Of a stretch of DNA of 64,000 nt, positions 49,238 through 57,780 are shown piece by piece. Location of the stretch: NCBI RefSeq assembly GCF_025399835.1, contig NZ_JAODVR010000002.1, positions 186,001 through 250,000 on the forward strand, given 5' to 3'. The notes beneath the pieces were generated by a model that had not been told where the DNA came from, searched no databases, and worked only from the letters and a program-made list of their open reading frames with translations. The translations under genes and the position numbers were made by a program. The number at the start of each line of letters is the position of its first letter. Position 1 is the first letter of the stretch. Origin of the DNA: Haloarchaeobius sp. HME9146 (GTDB lineage: Archaea; Halobacteriota; Halobacteria; Halobacteriales; Natrialbaceae).

Positions 49238-52027
49238 TCAGTACGAGTGCGTCAACACCGTGTTCCCGCTCGCGTCGAACAGGTAGACCGTGTCGCCCGA
49301 GTTGTTCCACACAGAGGAGCCACGACCCCAGTAGAGGTCGGTGCTGGTGTCGGTCCCGCTCCCGGTGTGGAGCGTGACGGTCGCGCCCGCGTCGAGGGTG
49401 AACGACGGGAAGGTGTAGTCGTGGGCCGCCTCGTCCTCGCAGACGTAGTCGGTCATGTCGACCGCCGAACTGCCGGCGTTCTCGAAGACGACGTACTCGT
49501 CGTTGAGGTTCTCCGAGTCGGTGCCAGCTGCGTCCTCGTGGACGTCCTTGACCACGATGCCATCACTGGTACTCCCGTCGTCGCCGGTCTCGTCGAAGCC
49601 ATCGCCGCTGTAGGTGCGGTTGATGATCTCGGCACCCGAGTCGTCGGTGACGATGACGGTGTCACCGGAGTTGTTCCAGACCGAGGAACCTCGGTTCCAG
49701 TAGAGGTCGGTTGCCGAGTCGGTCCCACTCCCGGTGTGGAGCGTGACCCGCGCCCCAGCATCGAGGCTGAACTCGGGGACGGTGTAGCTCTTGCCGGCCT
49801 CGTCCTCGACCACGTAGTTCGTGAGTTCCATCGACCCGGAGCCGGTGTTCTCGAAGACGATGTACTCGTCGTTGAGGTTCTCGGACTCGGTGCCTTCCGC
49901 GTCAGCGTGGACCTTCACGAGTTCGAGCGTGCCCGACCCGCCGGTGTTGCTCCCGTCGAAGGCCGAGAACAGCGGGAACGAGGTGTCGAATCGCGTGCTG
50001 ACCGGGACGGTCGCGTCCGAATTCACGTTGTTCGAGTCGTCCTCGACCTGGTCGTCGCTCAGGCGCAGGTCGCTGCCGAGGTCGGCCGCGAGCGCGTTGA
50101 GGTTCGACCGGGCATCGCTCGTCGCGGTGGACGCGCCGATGAGGACGACGGAGCCCCCGTTCGCGACGAACTGCGAGATGGCGTCGGTCTCGGACGTGGT
50201 AAGCGACTGTGGCGGCGAGGTGACGATGAGAGAGCGCGCGCCGGAGAGGTTGTCGCTCGTGAGGTTGTTCACCTGGTCGAAGTCGATGCCGACGCCTTCG
50301 AGGTAGCGCTGGTAGTACGCCACGTCCTCGCTGGAGAGTGCGTAATCGGCGCTGAACTGGCCGTGACCGCCGTCGATGACCACCTTCCCTGCGCTATCCG
50401 AGAGCCAGTCGAGCAGGTTGGTCAGGAAGGTGAAGTTCTCGTAGGTGGACGTGTCGACCGCGTAGTCCTCGGCCTGTTCGTAGCTCTCGTCGATGAACGG
50501 CGAGCCGACCATCGCGACGTTGGCCGCCTCGTCGACGCCGACGAGCGGGATGTCGGTGTACGAGACGCTCGGGGTCCCGGTCTGGCTCGCCGTCGACTCC
50601 GCGAGCACGGGCACGCGGGACTGGCTGATGGCTCCCGAACTCGTCTTGATCGACGCCGCGTCGGGGAAGAACTGGTCGTCCACGGTCCGATTGCGGATGG
50701 GGTCCGTGGCCGACGGGTCGCTCTGGCCCCATAGGTTCGTCCCGTTCTGCTGGGCCGTGACCTCGGCGTCGTAGAACTGCTCGTACTTACTGAACGCGGA
50801 GGCGTAGACTCGGGCGTAGCCGTTCTCGACCGTGCGCAGGTTGTAGAAGTCGTCGCGGACGCCGTCACCGGTCGCGTCGTAGTGGATGTACCCGAGCAGG
50901 CGGTCGTAGGTGTCGAAGATGCCCGGCTCTGCCGGGTCGAACGAGAGCTCGATGGTCTTTCCACTCAACTCGTTCTGCCCCCATGTCGTCGCGTTCGCGC
51001 CCCAGTCTGCGAGGTAGGTCAGGGACTCGATTCCTTCCCACTCCTGGGTGCGCTCGTACTGCTGGTACTGCTCCTTCTCGGGCGTGTCCATCCCGAGGAT
51101 GCGGACGTTCTCCTCGCGCCCGGAGTCGAACCGGACGTTCGCGGTGTCCCCGTCGGTTACATCTACGACGTCGACGAGGTGTGTCGTGTCCGGGTCGATC
51201 TCCATCCCTGGCCGGTCCGCGAAGAAGTCGAAAGTGGTGTCGAACCGGGAGGTCGTCGGCTTGTAATACACGCCACCGTTGTTGTCGTTGTCCGTGACCT
51301 GGTCGTCGTTGAAGCGGAACGAGAGTCCGAGCCCGTCCGCGATGTCGTTGAGGTTCGCGGTCTCGTCGAAGTTCGAGTAGTCGGCGCGGTCGAAGATGAA
51401 CACGTGGCCGCCACCTGCCACGAAGTCCGCGAGGTCCTGTTTTTCGGAGCTGGTGTACGCGGTCGCCGGCCCGGTGAGCCAGACCGCGTCCGCGGTCGAG
51501 AGGTCCGACGAGAGCGTCGAGGTGCCCGTCACCGTGTAGTTCTGCTGGGTCTCGGCGTAGTTCGCCATGTTCGAGAACCCGGTGAGCGTGTGGTAGGCGT
51601 CGTGTCCCTCGTCGTAGAGGATGGTCCCGGAGCCACCGAGGTACGCGTCGAAGACGTTGAGGACGAACTCCTCGTTGTCGCTCCTGAAGTTCGCGTCGTC
51701 GGAGACGAGCGTCGCGCCGAAGCCGACGACCGTGCCCGCGCTGGAGTCGTCAACAGCAACGAGTGGGATGTCGGTGTTGTAGGGGTATGCGACCGCGTCG
51801 CCGTTCCCGTCGGCGTCGTCGTTATCGGCGGTGGTCTCCGCCTTCACCGCGATGAGCGAGTCGTCGGTCAGGGTGTTGCCCGAAGCGTCGAGGAGGCTCG
51901 CTGAGGAGTCGAACTCCAGCGAGTCGATGGTGCCCGAGGCGGCTCGCGCCACCGTAGATGCCGAGTTCCCGATTGCTGTGCCCGCCGCCGCGACCGTGAG
52001 CGATGTGAGGAAGTCACGTCGTCGCAT
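49238..52027 (-). CDS. exported thermonuclease-like protein with two GATase-like and two lamin-tail domains
   Basis: 929 residues. A Tat signal (MRRRDFLTSLTVAAAG) without lipobox. Residues about 85-270 form a DUF4350/GATase-like alpha/beta domain (VWLTGPATAY, DFVAGGGHVFIFDRADY); 285-435 is a staphylococcal-nuclease fold with D292, R309, D314-T315, E317 and R376 in place of D21, R35, D40-T41, E43 and R87, so it looks active; 490-690 is a second copy of the GATase-like domain (SPPQSLTTSETDAISQFVANGGSVV, same FRFNDD/LRLSDDQV and RFDT pattern); 700-805 and 822-929 are LTDs. It probably digests extracellular DNA. A TATA-like TTTTATTAAG lies about 27 bases upstream. Confidence 0.9.
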   Translation of the reverse strand: MRRRDFLTSLTVAAAGTAIGNSASTVARAASGTIDSLEFDSSASLLDASGNTLTDDSLIAVKAETTADNDDADGNGDAVAYPYNTDIPLVAVDDSSAGTVVGFGATLVSDDANFRSDNEEFVLNVFDAYLGGSGTILYDEGHDAYHTLTGFSNMANYAETQQNYTVTGTSTLSSDLSTADAVWLTGPATAYTSSEKQDLADFVAGGGHVFIFDRADYSNFDETANLNDIADGLGLSFRFNDDQVTDNDNNGGVYYKPTTSRFDTTFDFFADRPGMEIDPDTTHLVDVVDVTDGDTANVRFDSGREENVRILGMDTPEKEQYQQYERTQEWEGIESLTYLADWGANATTWGQNELSGKTIELSFDPAEPGIFDTYDRLLGYIHYDATGDGVRDDFYNLRTVENGYARVYASAFSKYEQFYDAEVTAQQNGTNLWGQSDPSATDPIRNRTVDDQFFPDAASIKTSSGAISQSRVPVLAESTASQTGTPSVSYTDIPLVGVDEAANVAMVGSPFIDESYEQAEDYAVDTSTYENFTFLTNLLDWLSDSAGKVVIDGGHGQFSADYALSSEDVAYYQRYLEGVGIDFDQVNNLTSDNLSGARSLIVTSPPQSLTTSETDAISQFVANGGSVVLIGASTATSDARSNLNALAADLGSDLRLSDDQVEDDSNNVNSDATVPVSTRFDTSFPLFSAFDGSNTGGSGTLELVKVHADAEGTESENLNDEYIVFENTGSGSMELTNYVVEDEAGKSYTVPEFSLDAGARVTLHTGSGTDSATDLYWNRGSSVWNNSGDTVIVTDDSGAEIINRTYSGDGFDETGDDGSTSDGIVVKDVHEDAAGTDSENLNDEYVVFENAGSSAVDMTDYVCEDEAAHDYTFPSFTLDAGATVTLHTGSGTDTSTDLYWGRGSSVWNNSGDTVYLFDASGNTVLTHSY

Positions 52028-52250
52028 ACCATGTCGGGCGAAGCACGACTTAATAAAACATTGTATTTGTTCTAAATAGTATACTGAACACAGCGAGAAA
52101 AAGACAATCTGCTTTGGTAACTAAACTAGTGGACCCGATTCAGCCGAATCTGCTCGATACACCAACCAATACTGTTGGCTATCAGGAATGGTTATTGAAA
52201 CCCGAGACGAACCTGCTGCAAGGAACATCACCCCCGACGTCGATTCCCGC

Positions 52251-53159
52251 CTACCCGGTCACGACCCGCGTCGAGAGACCAGCAAGGGTGCCCGTGATAT
52301 CTCCCGTCGGGAGTTCGACGGTGACTCTCGTCTGGCCGGTCACGTCCGCGAACTTCACGTGGACCGAGAAGGTTCCGTCGGCCCGTATCGGCGCGGCCTC
52401 CATCCGGTCGCTGCCGACCTCGCGGACCCAGACCATCTCGCCCTGCTGTTCAGGATCGACGCGTCCGCGGATGCGGTACGTTCGCCGCTCGGAGACGTTC
52501 TCGCCGACGACCGGGTAGTCGAGGCCCTTCCACTCGTAGTACCCCTCGTCGATGACGAAGACGTTCGAGTACCCGGCCTGCTGGAGTTCTGCGGCCCGAA
52601 CCGACGAGAGGTGATGTGGACAGCCGCAGTAGCAGATGATCCGGTCGGACTGGCTCCAGTCCGCGACGGGCGAGATGTCCAGCGGGCTTCCAGCCGGTGA
52701 ACTCACCGCACCGTAGACGTGCTCGTTCCGGTACTGTGCCATCCCGCGGGCATCGGCGAACCGGGCCTCGCGTCGCGCCCACCAGTAGTGGACGTCCTCG
52801 ACGGGAGCCAGTCGAACCTGCTCACCATCGACCCCGATGGTCTCGTACGCATCCGTGTCGATGTCGCGCTCGGCAGGAACCGAATCCGGCTCTGGTGGGT
52901 AACCATCGGCCGGCTTCGGGTCGTTCGGGTTCGACGTGACCTCGCGCGGACTGGGGCGGTCTGTTCCCGTTGTCGCGGTGTCGTCGTTCCCGCCGATCTC
53001 CTGTGCCTCGTCGGTATCTGTGGTTCGTGTCGCCGTCGCGGTCGCGGTCGACACAGTGGAGTCAGTACCGTCACCTGCTCCCGACCCAGCGTCGGTAGCA
53101 CAGCCAGCGAGCCCTGTGACGATTCCAGTGGAGAGTGCGAGGAACGCACGTCGCTTCAT
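52251..53159 (-). CDS. Tat lipoprotein with rhodanese domain
   Basis: 302 residues from ATG 53159 (MKRRAFLALSTGIV). Signal with KRR and lipobox LAGCATD, then a Thr/Asp-rich linker to about residue 110. Residues about 115-215 form a rhodanese domain: DVHYWWARREARFADARGM and the active-site loop RIICYCGCPHHLSSVRAAELQQAGYSNVFVIDEGYYEWKG, with the cysteine of CYCGCP in the catalytic place. The last 80 residues are beta-rich and unassigned. It may handle sulfane sulfur or thiol redox outside the membrane. The extra Cys pair in the loop is unusual for a sulfurtransferase. Confidence 0.88.
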   Translation of the reverse strand: MKRRAFLALSTGIVTGLAGCATDAGSGAGDGTDSTVSTATATATRTTDTDEAQEIGGNDDTATTGTDRPSPREVTSNPNDPKPADGYPPEPDSVPAERDIDTDAYETIGVDGEQVRLAPVEDVHYWWARREARFADARGMAQYRNEHVYGAVSSPAGSPLDISPVADWSQSDRIICYCGCPHHLSSVRAAELQQAGYSNVFVIDEGYYEWKGLDYPVVGENVSERRTYRIRGRVDPEQQGEMVWVREVGSDRMEAAPIRADGTFSVHVKFADVTGQTRVTVELPTGDITGTLAGLSTRVVTG

Positions 53160-53242
53160 TACCAAATTCTTCGTGTCGAATTAAATAGGCCCTTCGGTCG
53201 ACGCCCGATACCGTGGGGCACACCAGGTCGGACCCGCGGCCC

Positions 53243-54427
53243 CTACGCTTCCACCAGGACATCGCGGTCTAACTCGCCGGCCGTATCGTGTCCCGTGAGT
53301 GCCACCGTGAGGTCGAAGTCCGCGAGGAAGTTCTCGAGGACCTCGTGGACGCCGTCTTCCCCGTCGATGCCCAGCCCGTAGGCGTAGGGGCGGCCGAGCA
53401 TGACCGCGTCAGCACCCAGGGCCAGCGCCTTCACCGCGTCGGCACCCCGACGGATACCCGAGTCGAAGATGAGGGTCGCGTCGCCCCCGATTCGACGCGC
53501 GATGGTCGGGAGCTGGCGGAGCGCCGCGACCTCACCATCCACCTGACGCCCGCCGTGGTTCGAGACGACCACGCCGTCCGCCCCGTGTTCGACCGCCTGC
53601 TCCGCGTCGTCCGGGTGCAAGATGCCCTTGCAGACGATGGGCAGGTCGGTCTGGCCCGCGAGCCAGTCGAGGTCGGGCCACGTCAGCGACGGGTTCGAGA
53701 ACACCTCGACGAACTCCTGTGCGGCAGCCTGTTCGTTCTCCTCCGGGGGCTGGGCGAGCCGGTCACGGAACACCGGGTCCGAGGCGTAGTTCGCGATACC
53801 GTCGCCGGCGAGGAACGGAAGGAAGCCGCGGCTCACGTCGCGCTCGCGCCAGCCCAGGTGGGGCGTGTCGAGTGTGACCACCAGCGCGTCGTACCCCGAG
53901 TCTTCGGCCCGGTGAACGAGACTCTCTGTCAACTCGCGGTCCTCGCTCCAGTATAGCTGGAACCACTTCGGCGTGTCACCGAGTTCCTCGGCCACGTCCT
54001 CCAGCGGTTCCGACGACTGGGTCGAGCAGACATAGGGCATGTTCAGCCGGGCCGCGGCGCGAGCACTGGCCAGGTCGCCGTCCTCGTGCAGGATGCCCTG
54101 TGCACCGATGGGCGCGAGCAACACCGGGACGTCGAACGATTGCCCGAATACCTCGACCGAGAGGTCACGCTCGGCGGTGTCCCGCATCACCCGCGGGACG
54201 ATTCGGTAGTCCCCGAACGCGACCCGGTTGTGGTGCTTCGTCGACTCAGAGCCTGCACCGCCGGCGACGTAGTCGTAGGCCTCGCCCTCGAGTTCCTCCG
54301 CTGCTCGCTGCTTCAGCGCCTCGTACGCGGGCGGAATCTCGGGCGTCTCGCCGGTGAGCATCCCGGTCGTGTACACCGTCGTCTGGCGGAACCGACCGTA
54401 CGGCGTCGACGTGTTATCGTCTGACAT
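53243..54427 (-). CDS. FMN-dependent alpha-hydroxy acid oxidase/dehydrogenase (lactate 2-monooxygenase-like)
   Basis: 394 residues. The FMN barrel is marked by VPVLLAPIGAQGILHEDGDLASARAA, PKWFQLYWSEDRELTESLVHRAEDSGYDALVVTLD, the catalytic histidine in GVVVSNHGGRQVDGEVAALRQLP and the phosphate site IFDSGIRRGADAVKALALGADAVMLGR. The family oxidises lactate, glycolate or mandelate to the 2-keto acid. The N-terminal FRQTTVYTTGMLTGETPEIPPAYEALKQRAAEEL arm is like bacterial lactate 2-monooxygenase. It stands alone between a rhodanese lipoprotein and a YdjM-type gene. Confidence 0.93.
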   Translation of the reverse strand: MSDDNTSTPYGRFRQTTVYTTGMLTGETPEIPPAYEALKQRAAEELEGEAYDYVAGGAGSESTKHHNRVAFGDYRIVPRVMRDTAERDLSVEVFGQSFDVPVLLAPIGAQGILHEDGDLASARAAARLNMPYVCSTQSSEPLEDVAEELGDTPKWFQLYWSEDRELTESLVHRAEDSGYDALVVTLDTPHLGWRERDVSRGFLPFLAGDGIANYASDPVFRDRLAQPPEENEQAAAQEFVEVFSNPSLTWPDLDWLAGQTDLPIVCKGILHPDDAEQAVEHGADGVVVSNHGGRQVDGEVAALRQLPTIARRIGGDATLIFDSGIRRGADAVKALALGADAVMLGRPYAYGLGIDGEDGVHEVLENFLADFDLTVALTGHDTAGELDRDVLVEA

Positions 54428-54594
54428 GTCCCGGGGTTCGGTGGGGTCGGAGATAACGTGTGGGGGTTGCTCACCATCGACTATTTCAGTAAACTAACAA
54501 GTGGGCCCGATGGGCAACACTAAACTATAGACGTTTCAACAAGAATGCACGAAGGGTATTAATACTGGAGCCACGCCACGCGAGATCTCCCGGG

Positions 54595-55101
54595 CTACCG
54601 TCGGTTCAACTCGGTCCGGACGAAGACCGCGAGCGCGAGCACAGAGAGCACGAAGCCAACGATGGTGAACCCCGAGAACGAGAGGTTCTGGAAGTGAGCG
54701 GTGAAACTCTTGTCCGTGGGGTAGTCGGGCGAAGGGAGCACCGGCCACAGCAGGAACGTGAGGTCGGCGAACTGGAGCTTGAGCAGCGAGTTGAGTGAAT
54801 CGCCCACGAGGTGGGAGGCGTAGCCGAACGACGCGGCAAACGCGAGGTCGGTACGGTCGTACCGCCGAGCGACCGCGTACGCGAGGACGATGAAGACGCT
54901 CAGCGTCAGAAGGGAGTGCGCGAAACTCCGGCCCGTCGGCAATATCGTCGCCCACCAGGCGAGCGGTTTGTCGACGAGGTCAGGCAACTGAGTCCCGACG
55001 AGCAACACGAGTAAGACCAGCACCGACTCGTGGGCCTTCCGTTTCGTCGGTAGCAGTCGATAAGCGAGATAGCCGAACGCAGCGTGTCCCCAGGGCCACA
55101 T
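54595..55101 (-). CDS. YdjM/DUF457-type membrane-bound metal-dependent hydrolase
   Basis: 168 residues from ATG 55101 (MWPWGHAAFGYLAYRLL). Four to five membrane segments carry conserved polar residues: GHAAFGY, QLPDLVDKP, GRSFAHSLL and SHLVGDSLN, the His/Asp pattern of the YdjM family. Members are membrane proteins with a presumed metal site; the substrate is unknown. An upstream extension is open to 55167 but starts outside the family pattern. It is divergent from the 38-residue zinc-ribbon gene at 55250. Confidence 0.88.
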   Translation of the reverse strand: MWPWGHAAFGYLAYRLLPTKRKAHESVLVLLVLLVGTQLPDLVDKPLAWWATILPTGRSFAHSLLTLSVFIVLAYAVARRYDRTDLAFAASFGYASHLVGDSLNSLLKLQFADLTFLLWPVLPSPDYPTDKSFTAHFQNLSFSGFTIVGFVLSVLALAVFVRTELNRR

Positions 55102-55249
55102 CGGACTCTGCTTTGCAGAGGAGCGGGATACGTTCGTTGCTTTCCCGGAGAAGATTGCGAAATGCATTGGGACGCATGGCCAAAAACTATATACTATGAA
55201 TGTCTCGCTACTATCACGTCAACCACATTGGGGTTGTGGTGGGGGAAAC

Positions 55250-55366
55250 ATGTCAGGTATGAACACTCAGTATTGCGAGCACTGTGAGGAAGAGAAGCCG
55301 ATCGTCCAGACGGTCGGCTGGCAACCGAACGTCTGCAGAGGTTGTGGGAACGACATCGAAGACTGA
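55250..55366 (+). CDS. 38-residue zinc-ribbon microprotein
   Basis: A short frame ATG 55250 to TGA 55366 encodes MSGMNTQYCEHCEEEKPIVQ followed by TVGWQPNVCRGCGNDIED. Two C-x2-C knuckles (CEHC and CRGC) separated by 16 residues form a complete zinc ribbon. GGTTGTGGTGGGGG precedes the ATG, and an AT-rich ACTATATACTATG lies at about 55187-55199, some 50-60 bases upstream. The second Met (55259) is an alternative start. Tiny zinc ribbons of this kind are common and functionally open in haloarchaea. Confidence 0.7.
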   Translation: MSGMNTQYCEHCEEEKPIVQTVGWQPNVCRGCGNDIED

Positions 55367-55424
55367 CAGCAGGCACGGGGGCGAGCCAACATCTTCTTGA
55401 GCGCCCCCGCACAATCGGCGACCA

Positions 55425-55700
55425 ATGACAACTCGTCGTCGCCAGCGGTACGTCCATGCGACCCTCGCATGGACCCTCGCCAGCGCACTCGCGCTGTCGC
55501 TGCTGGGCGCGCTCGAGTACGAGCTCTTCTTCGTCTGTTCGCTCATCGGGGTGTTGGTCGTGACCGAACTGACAGCTGCAATCAATGTGACGCCGACCTG
55601 GCGCAAGCGCCTGCGCTGGCTCATCGGACTCGGGTTGGTCGTCTTCGCCTACATCGTGATCCGGCGGATTCTGGCCATCCTCCCGCCGGGGGTGTTCTGA
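55425..55700 (+). CDS. small membrane protein, first gene of the MoxR/FtsX operon
   Basis: 91 residues with an Arg-rich start (MTTRRRQRYVHATLAW) and three predicted membrane segments, the last ending IRRILAILPPGVF. No family assigned. Its TGA abuts the GTG of the next gene with no gap, and the chain of close or overlapping junctions to the MoxR and FtsX genes marks one operon. It may anchor or assist the DUF4350 protein. Confidence 0.8.
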   Translation: MTTRRRQRYVHATLAWTLASALALSLLGALEYELFFVCSLIGVLVVTELTAAINVTPTWRKRLRWLIGLGLVVFAYIVIRRILAILPPGVF

Positions 55701-56777
55701 GTGCATTTCGCTGGCCGGACGGTCCGGTACCCGCAACTCCTGGTCGCCGGTCTCCTGGTCCTGCTCGTCGGGGCAGGACTCTGGGCAGGCGTCACGTCCG
55801 CGGACGCCTTCGGTGCGTACAACCCCGCGTGGGACGGATTGCAGGACGCACGGACTATCGTGGGAGAGACGGACAGGACGGTCGTCGTCGCGCAGGAGAC
55901 GAGCGAATACGGGACGCTCGACGCGAACGAGACCACGGCGTTCGTGCTCTCGCCGACCAGCGACTACGGCCCGGCAGCCGAGGCCGACCTCAGGAACTTC
56001 GTCCGGGACGGCGGTACACTGGTCGTGGCTGGTGACTTCGGTGGGACCGTCAATCCCCTGCTTTCGGGTATCGGAGCTACTTCTCGGCTCGACGGGACGA
56101 CACTCCGTGACGAACAGCAGTACACGGAATCCCCCGCGATGCCACTAGCGACGAACGTCAGTGACGACTCGCGCGTGGCTGACGTGGACGAACTCGCACT
56201 GAACTACGCGACGGTCGTCGACCCCGGAGCCGAGAGCACCGTTCTCGTTCGAAGCTCCCCGTACGGGTATCTGGACGCGAACGGGAACCAAGCCCTCGAC
56301 GACAACGAGACCCTTGCCAGCTATCCCGTCGTCGTCACCGAGTCCGTCGGTGAGGGACAGGTGGTCGTCGTCTCCGACCCGAGCGTGTTCATCAACACGA
56401 TGCTCGACCGGGGCGACAACCGGGCGTTCCTCTCCGCTATCGTGGGTGAGTCCGAGACGGTCCTCTTCGACTACTCCCACGCAGGGCAACTCCCGCCACT
56501 GGTCAGGCTCACGCACCTGCTCGCCGACTCGGCGCTGGCCATGCTCGTGACCGGTCTCCTGCTCCTTGTCGGTGGAACCATTGCCGTTCGTGGGCTCCCG
56601 GTATCGGTTCCGGTCCCGTGGGGACGGGAGTCGCCATCGATCACAAGTGTCACTCTCGACGAGGCGTCCATCACCGACCTGCTGGAACGCCGGCACCCGG
56701 AGTGGGAACGCGAACGTGTCCGCCGTGTCGCGAAAAGTATTAACAGGCCATCCGAAAATACGGTGAACGATGAATAA
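55701..56777 (+). CDS. DUF4350 membrane-anchored protein
   Basis: 358 residues, GTG start directly after the previous stop. An N-terminal membrane segment (LLVAGLLVLLVGAGLWAG) is followed by a DUF4350-type, GATase-like domain (TAFVLSPTSDYGPAAEADLRNFVRDGGTLVVAGDFGG, then VVTESVGEGQVVVVSDPSVFINTMLD), and a second membrane segment near residue 285 with a cytoplasmic tail. DUF4350 proteins commonly sit in MoxR operons. Here it overlaps the MoxR gene by eight bases. The related GATase-like domains in the exported nuclease at 49 kb share the DGG/NGG turn. Confidence 0.88.
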   Translation: MHFAGRTVRYPQLLVAGLLVLLVGAGLWAGVTSADAFGAYNPAWDGLQDARTIVGETDRTVVVAQETSEYGTLDANETTAFVLSPTSDYGPAAEADLRNFVRDGGTLVVAGDFGGTVNPLLSGIGATSRLDGTTLRDEQQYTESPAMPLATNVSDDSRVADVDELALNYATVVDPGAESTVLVRSSPYGYLDANGNQALDDNETLASYPVVVTESVGEGQVVVVSDPSVFINTMLDRGDNRAFLSAIVGESETVLFDYSHAGQLPPLVRLTHLLADSALAMLVTGLLLLVGGTIAVRGLPVSVPVPWGRESPSITSVTLDEASITDLLERRHPEWERERVRRVAKSINRPSENTVNDE

Positions 56778-57765
56778 CCCGGCCGACGCCTACGCCGCCC
56801 TCCGCGACGAGATATCTACCGTTCTGGTCGGCAACGACGAGCTTATCGAGTACCTGACAATTTCGCTGTTCACTCGGGGACACGTCCTCGTCGAGGGCGT
56901 CCCGGGCGTCGCGAAGACGACCGCGGCGAACGCCTTCGCGAGGGCGGTCGGCCTCGACTACACCCGTATCCAGATGACGCCCGACGTGCTGCCCGCGGAC
57001 ATCACGGGAACCCACGTTTTCCGTGAGGGAACCGGTGAGTTCCAGCTCCAGCGTGGTCCCATCTTCTCCAACCTCGCGCTGGCCGACGAGATCAACCGGG
57101 CGACGCCGAAGACCCAGTCCGCACTGCTCGAAGCGATGCAGGAGAACCAGGTGACCATCGAGGGAGACACCTTACCCCTCCCACAGCCGTTCATGGTCAT
57201 CGCGACCCAGAACCCCATCGAGATGGAGGGCACGTTCGACCTGCCCGAGGCGCAACGCGACCGCTTCCAGCTGAAGCTCGTCGTCGATACGCCGACCCGT
57301 GAGAACGAGCGAATCTTGCTCGACCGGTTCGACGACGACGCACAGCTCGGTGCGCGAGATGTCGAACAGGTGTTGACCGCGCAGGACGTGCTCGAACTTC
57401 GAGAGGTCGTCGAGGACGTCCACGTCGCGTCGTCGGTGAAGGAGTACATCCTCGACGTGGTCCGGGCAGTGCGTGAGGACGACAACGTCGACGTCGGGTC
57501 CTCACCGCGTGCGGGCATCACACTCCTGAACACGACGAAAGCGCGGGCCGCGATCAGGGGTCGGGACTACGTGATTCCCGACGACGTGAAGGCGCTGGCG
57601 AAGCCCGTGCTCCGGCACCGGATAGTGCTCAGTACCGAGGCAGACCTGGGGAGCGTGGATGCGGAGGACGTCGTCGAGGACGTGCTCGACCGCATCGCGC
57701 CGCCGGAGGTCAGTGGCTTCCAGTTCGGTGACGAGACGCGAGACGCGCCGACGGCAGACGAGTAA
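56770..57765 (+). CDS. MoxR family AAA+ ATPase
   Basis: 331 residues. Walker A is GVPGVAKTTAANAFA, Walker B LALADEINRATPKTQSALLEAMQE, sensor 1 MVIATQNPIEMEGTFDLPEAQRDRF, and the C-terminal lid with SPRAGITLLNTTKARAAIRGRDYVIPDDVK. This is the classical MoxR group, chaperone-like ATPases that usually activate a target encoded next door, typically with a DUF58 (von Willebrand-like) partner. No DUF58 gene is present here; the neighbours are the DUF4350 protein and a large FtsX-like permease. It is translationally coupled to both sides (eight-base overlap upstream, 15-base gap downstream). Confidence 0.94.
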   Translation: MNNPADAYAALRDEISTVLVGNDELIEYLTISLFTRGHVLVEGVPGVAKTTAANAFARAVGLDYTRIQMTPDVLPADITGTHVFREGTGEFQLQRGPIFSNLALADEINRATPKTQSALLEAMQENQVTIEGDTLPLPQPFMVIATQNPIEMEGTFDLPEAQRDRFQLKLVVDTPTRENERILLDRFDDDAQLGARDVEQVLTAQDVLELREVVEDVHVASSVKEYILDVVRAVREDDNVDVGSSPRAGITLLNTTKARAAIRGRDYVIPDDVKALAKPVLRHRIVLSTEADLGSVDAEDVVEDVLDRIAPPEVSGFQFGDETRDAPTADE

Positions 57766-57780
57766 GGGCCCTACCTCCTG

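Noticed and set aside
47470-49377. Plus-strand frame of 635 codons opposite the alpha-glucosidase
   Set aside because: Antisense shadow: composition is Val/Glu/Leu repetitive without motifs, whereas the minus strand has all GH13 catalytic regions.
54551-54570. Palindrome GTATTAATAC near the end of the YdjM-type gene
   Set aside because: Only ten bases, in an AT-rich tail downstream of the gene; too common by chance to interpret.
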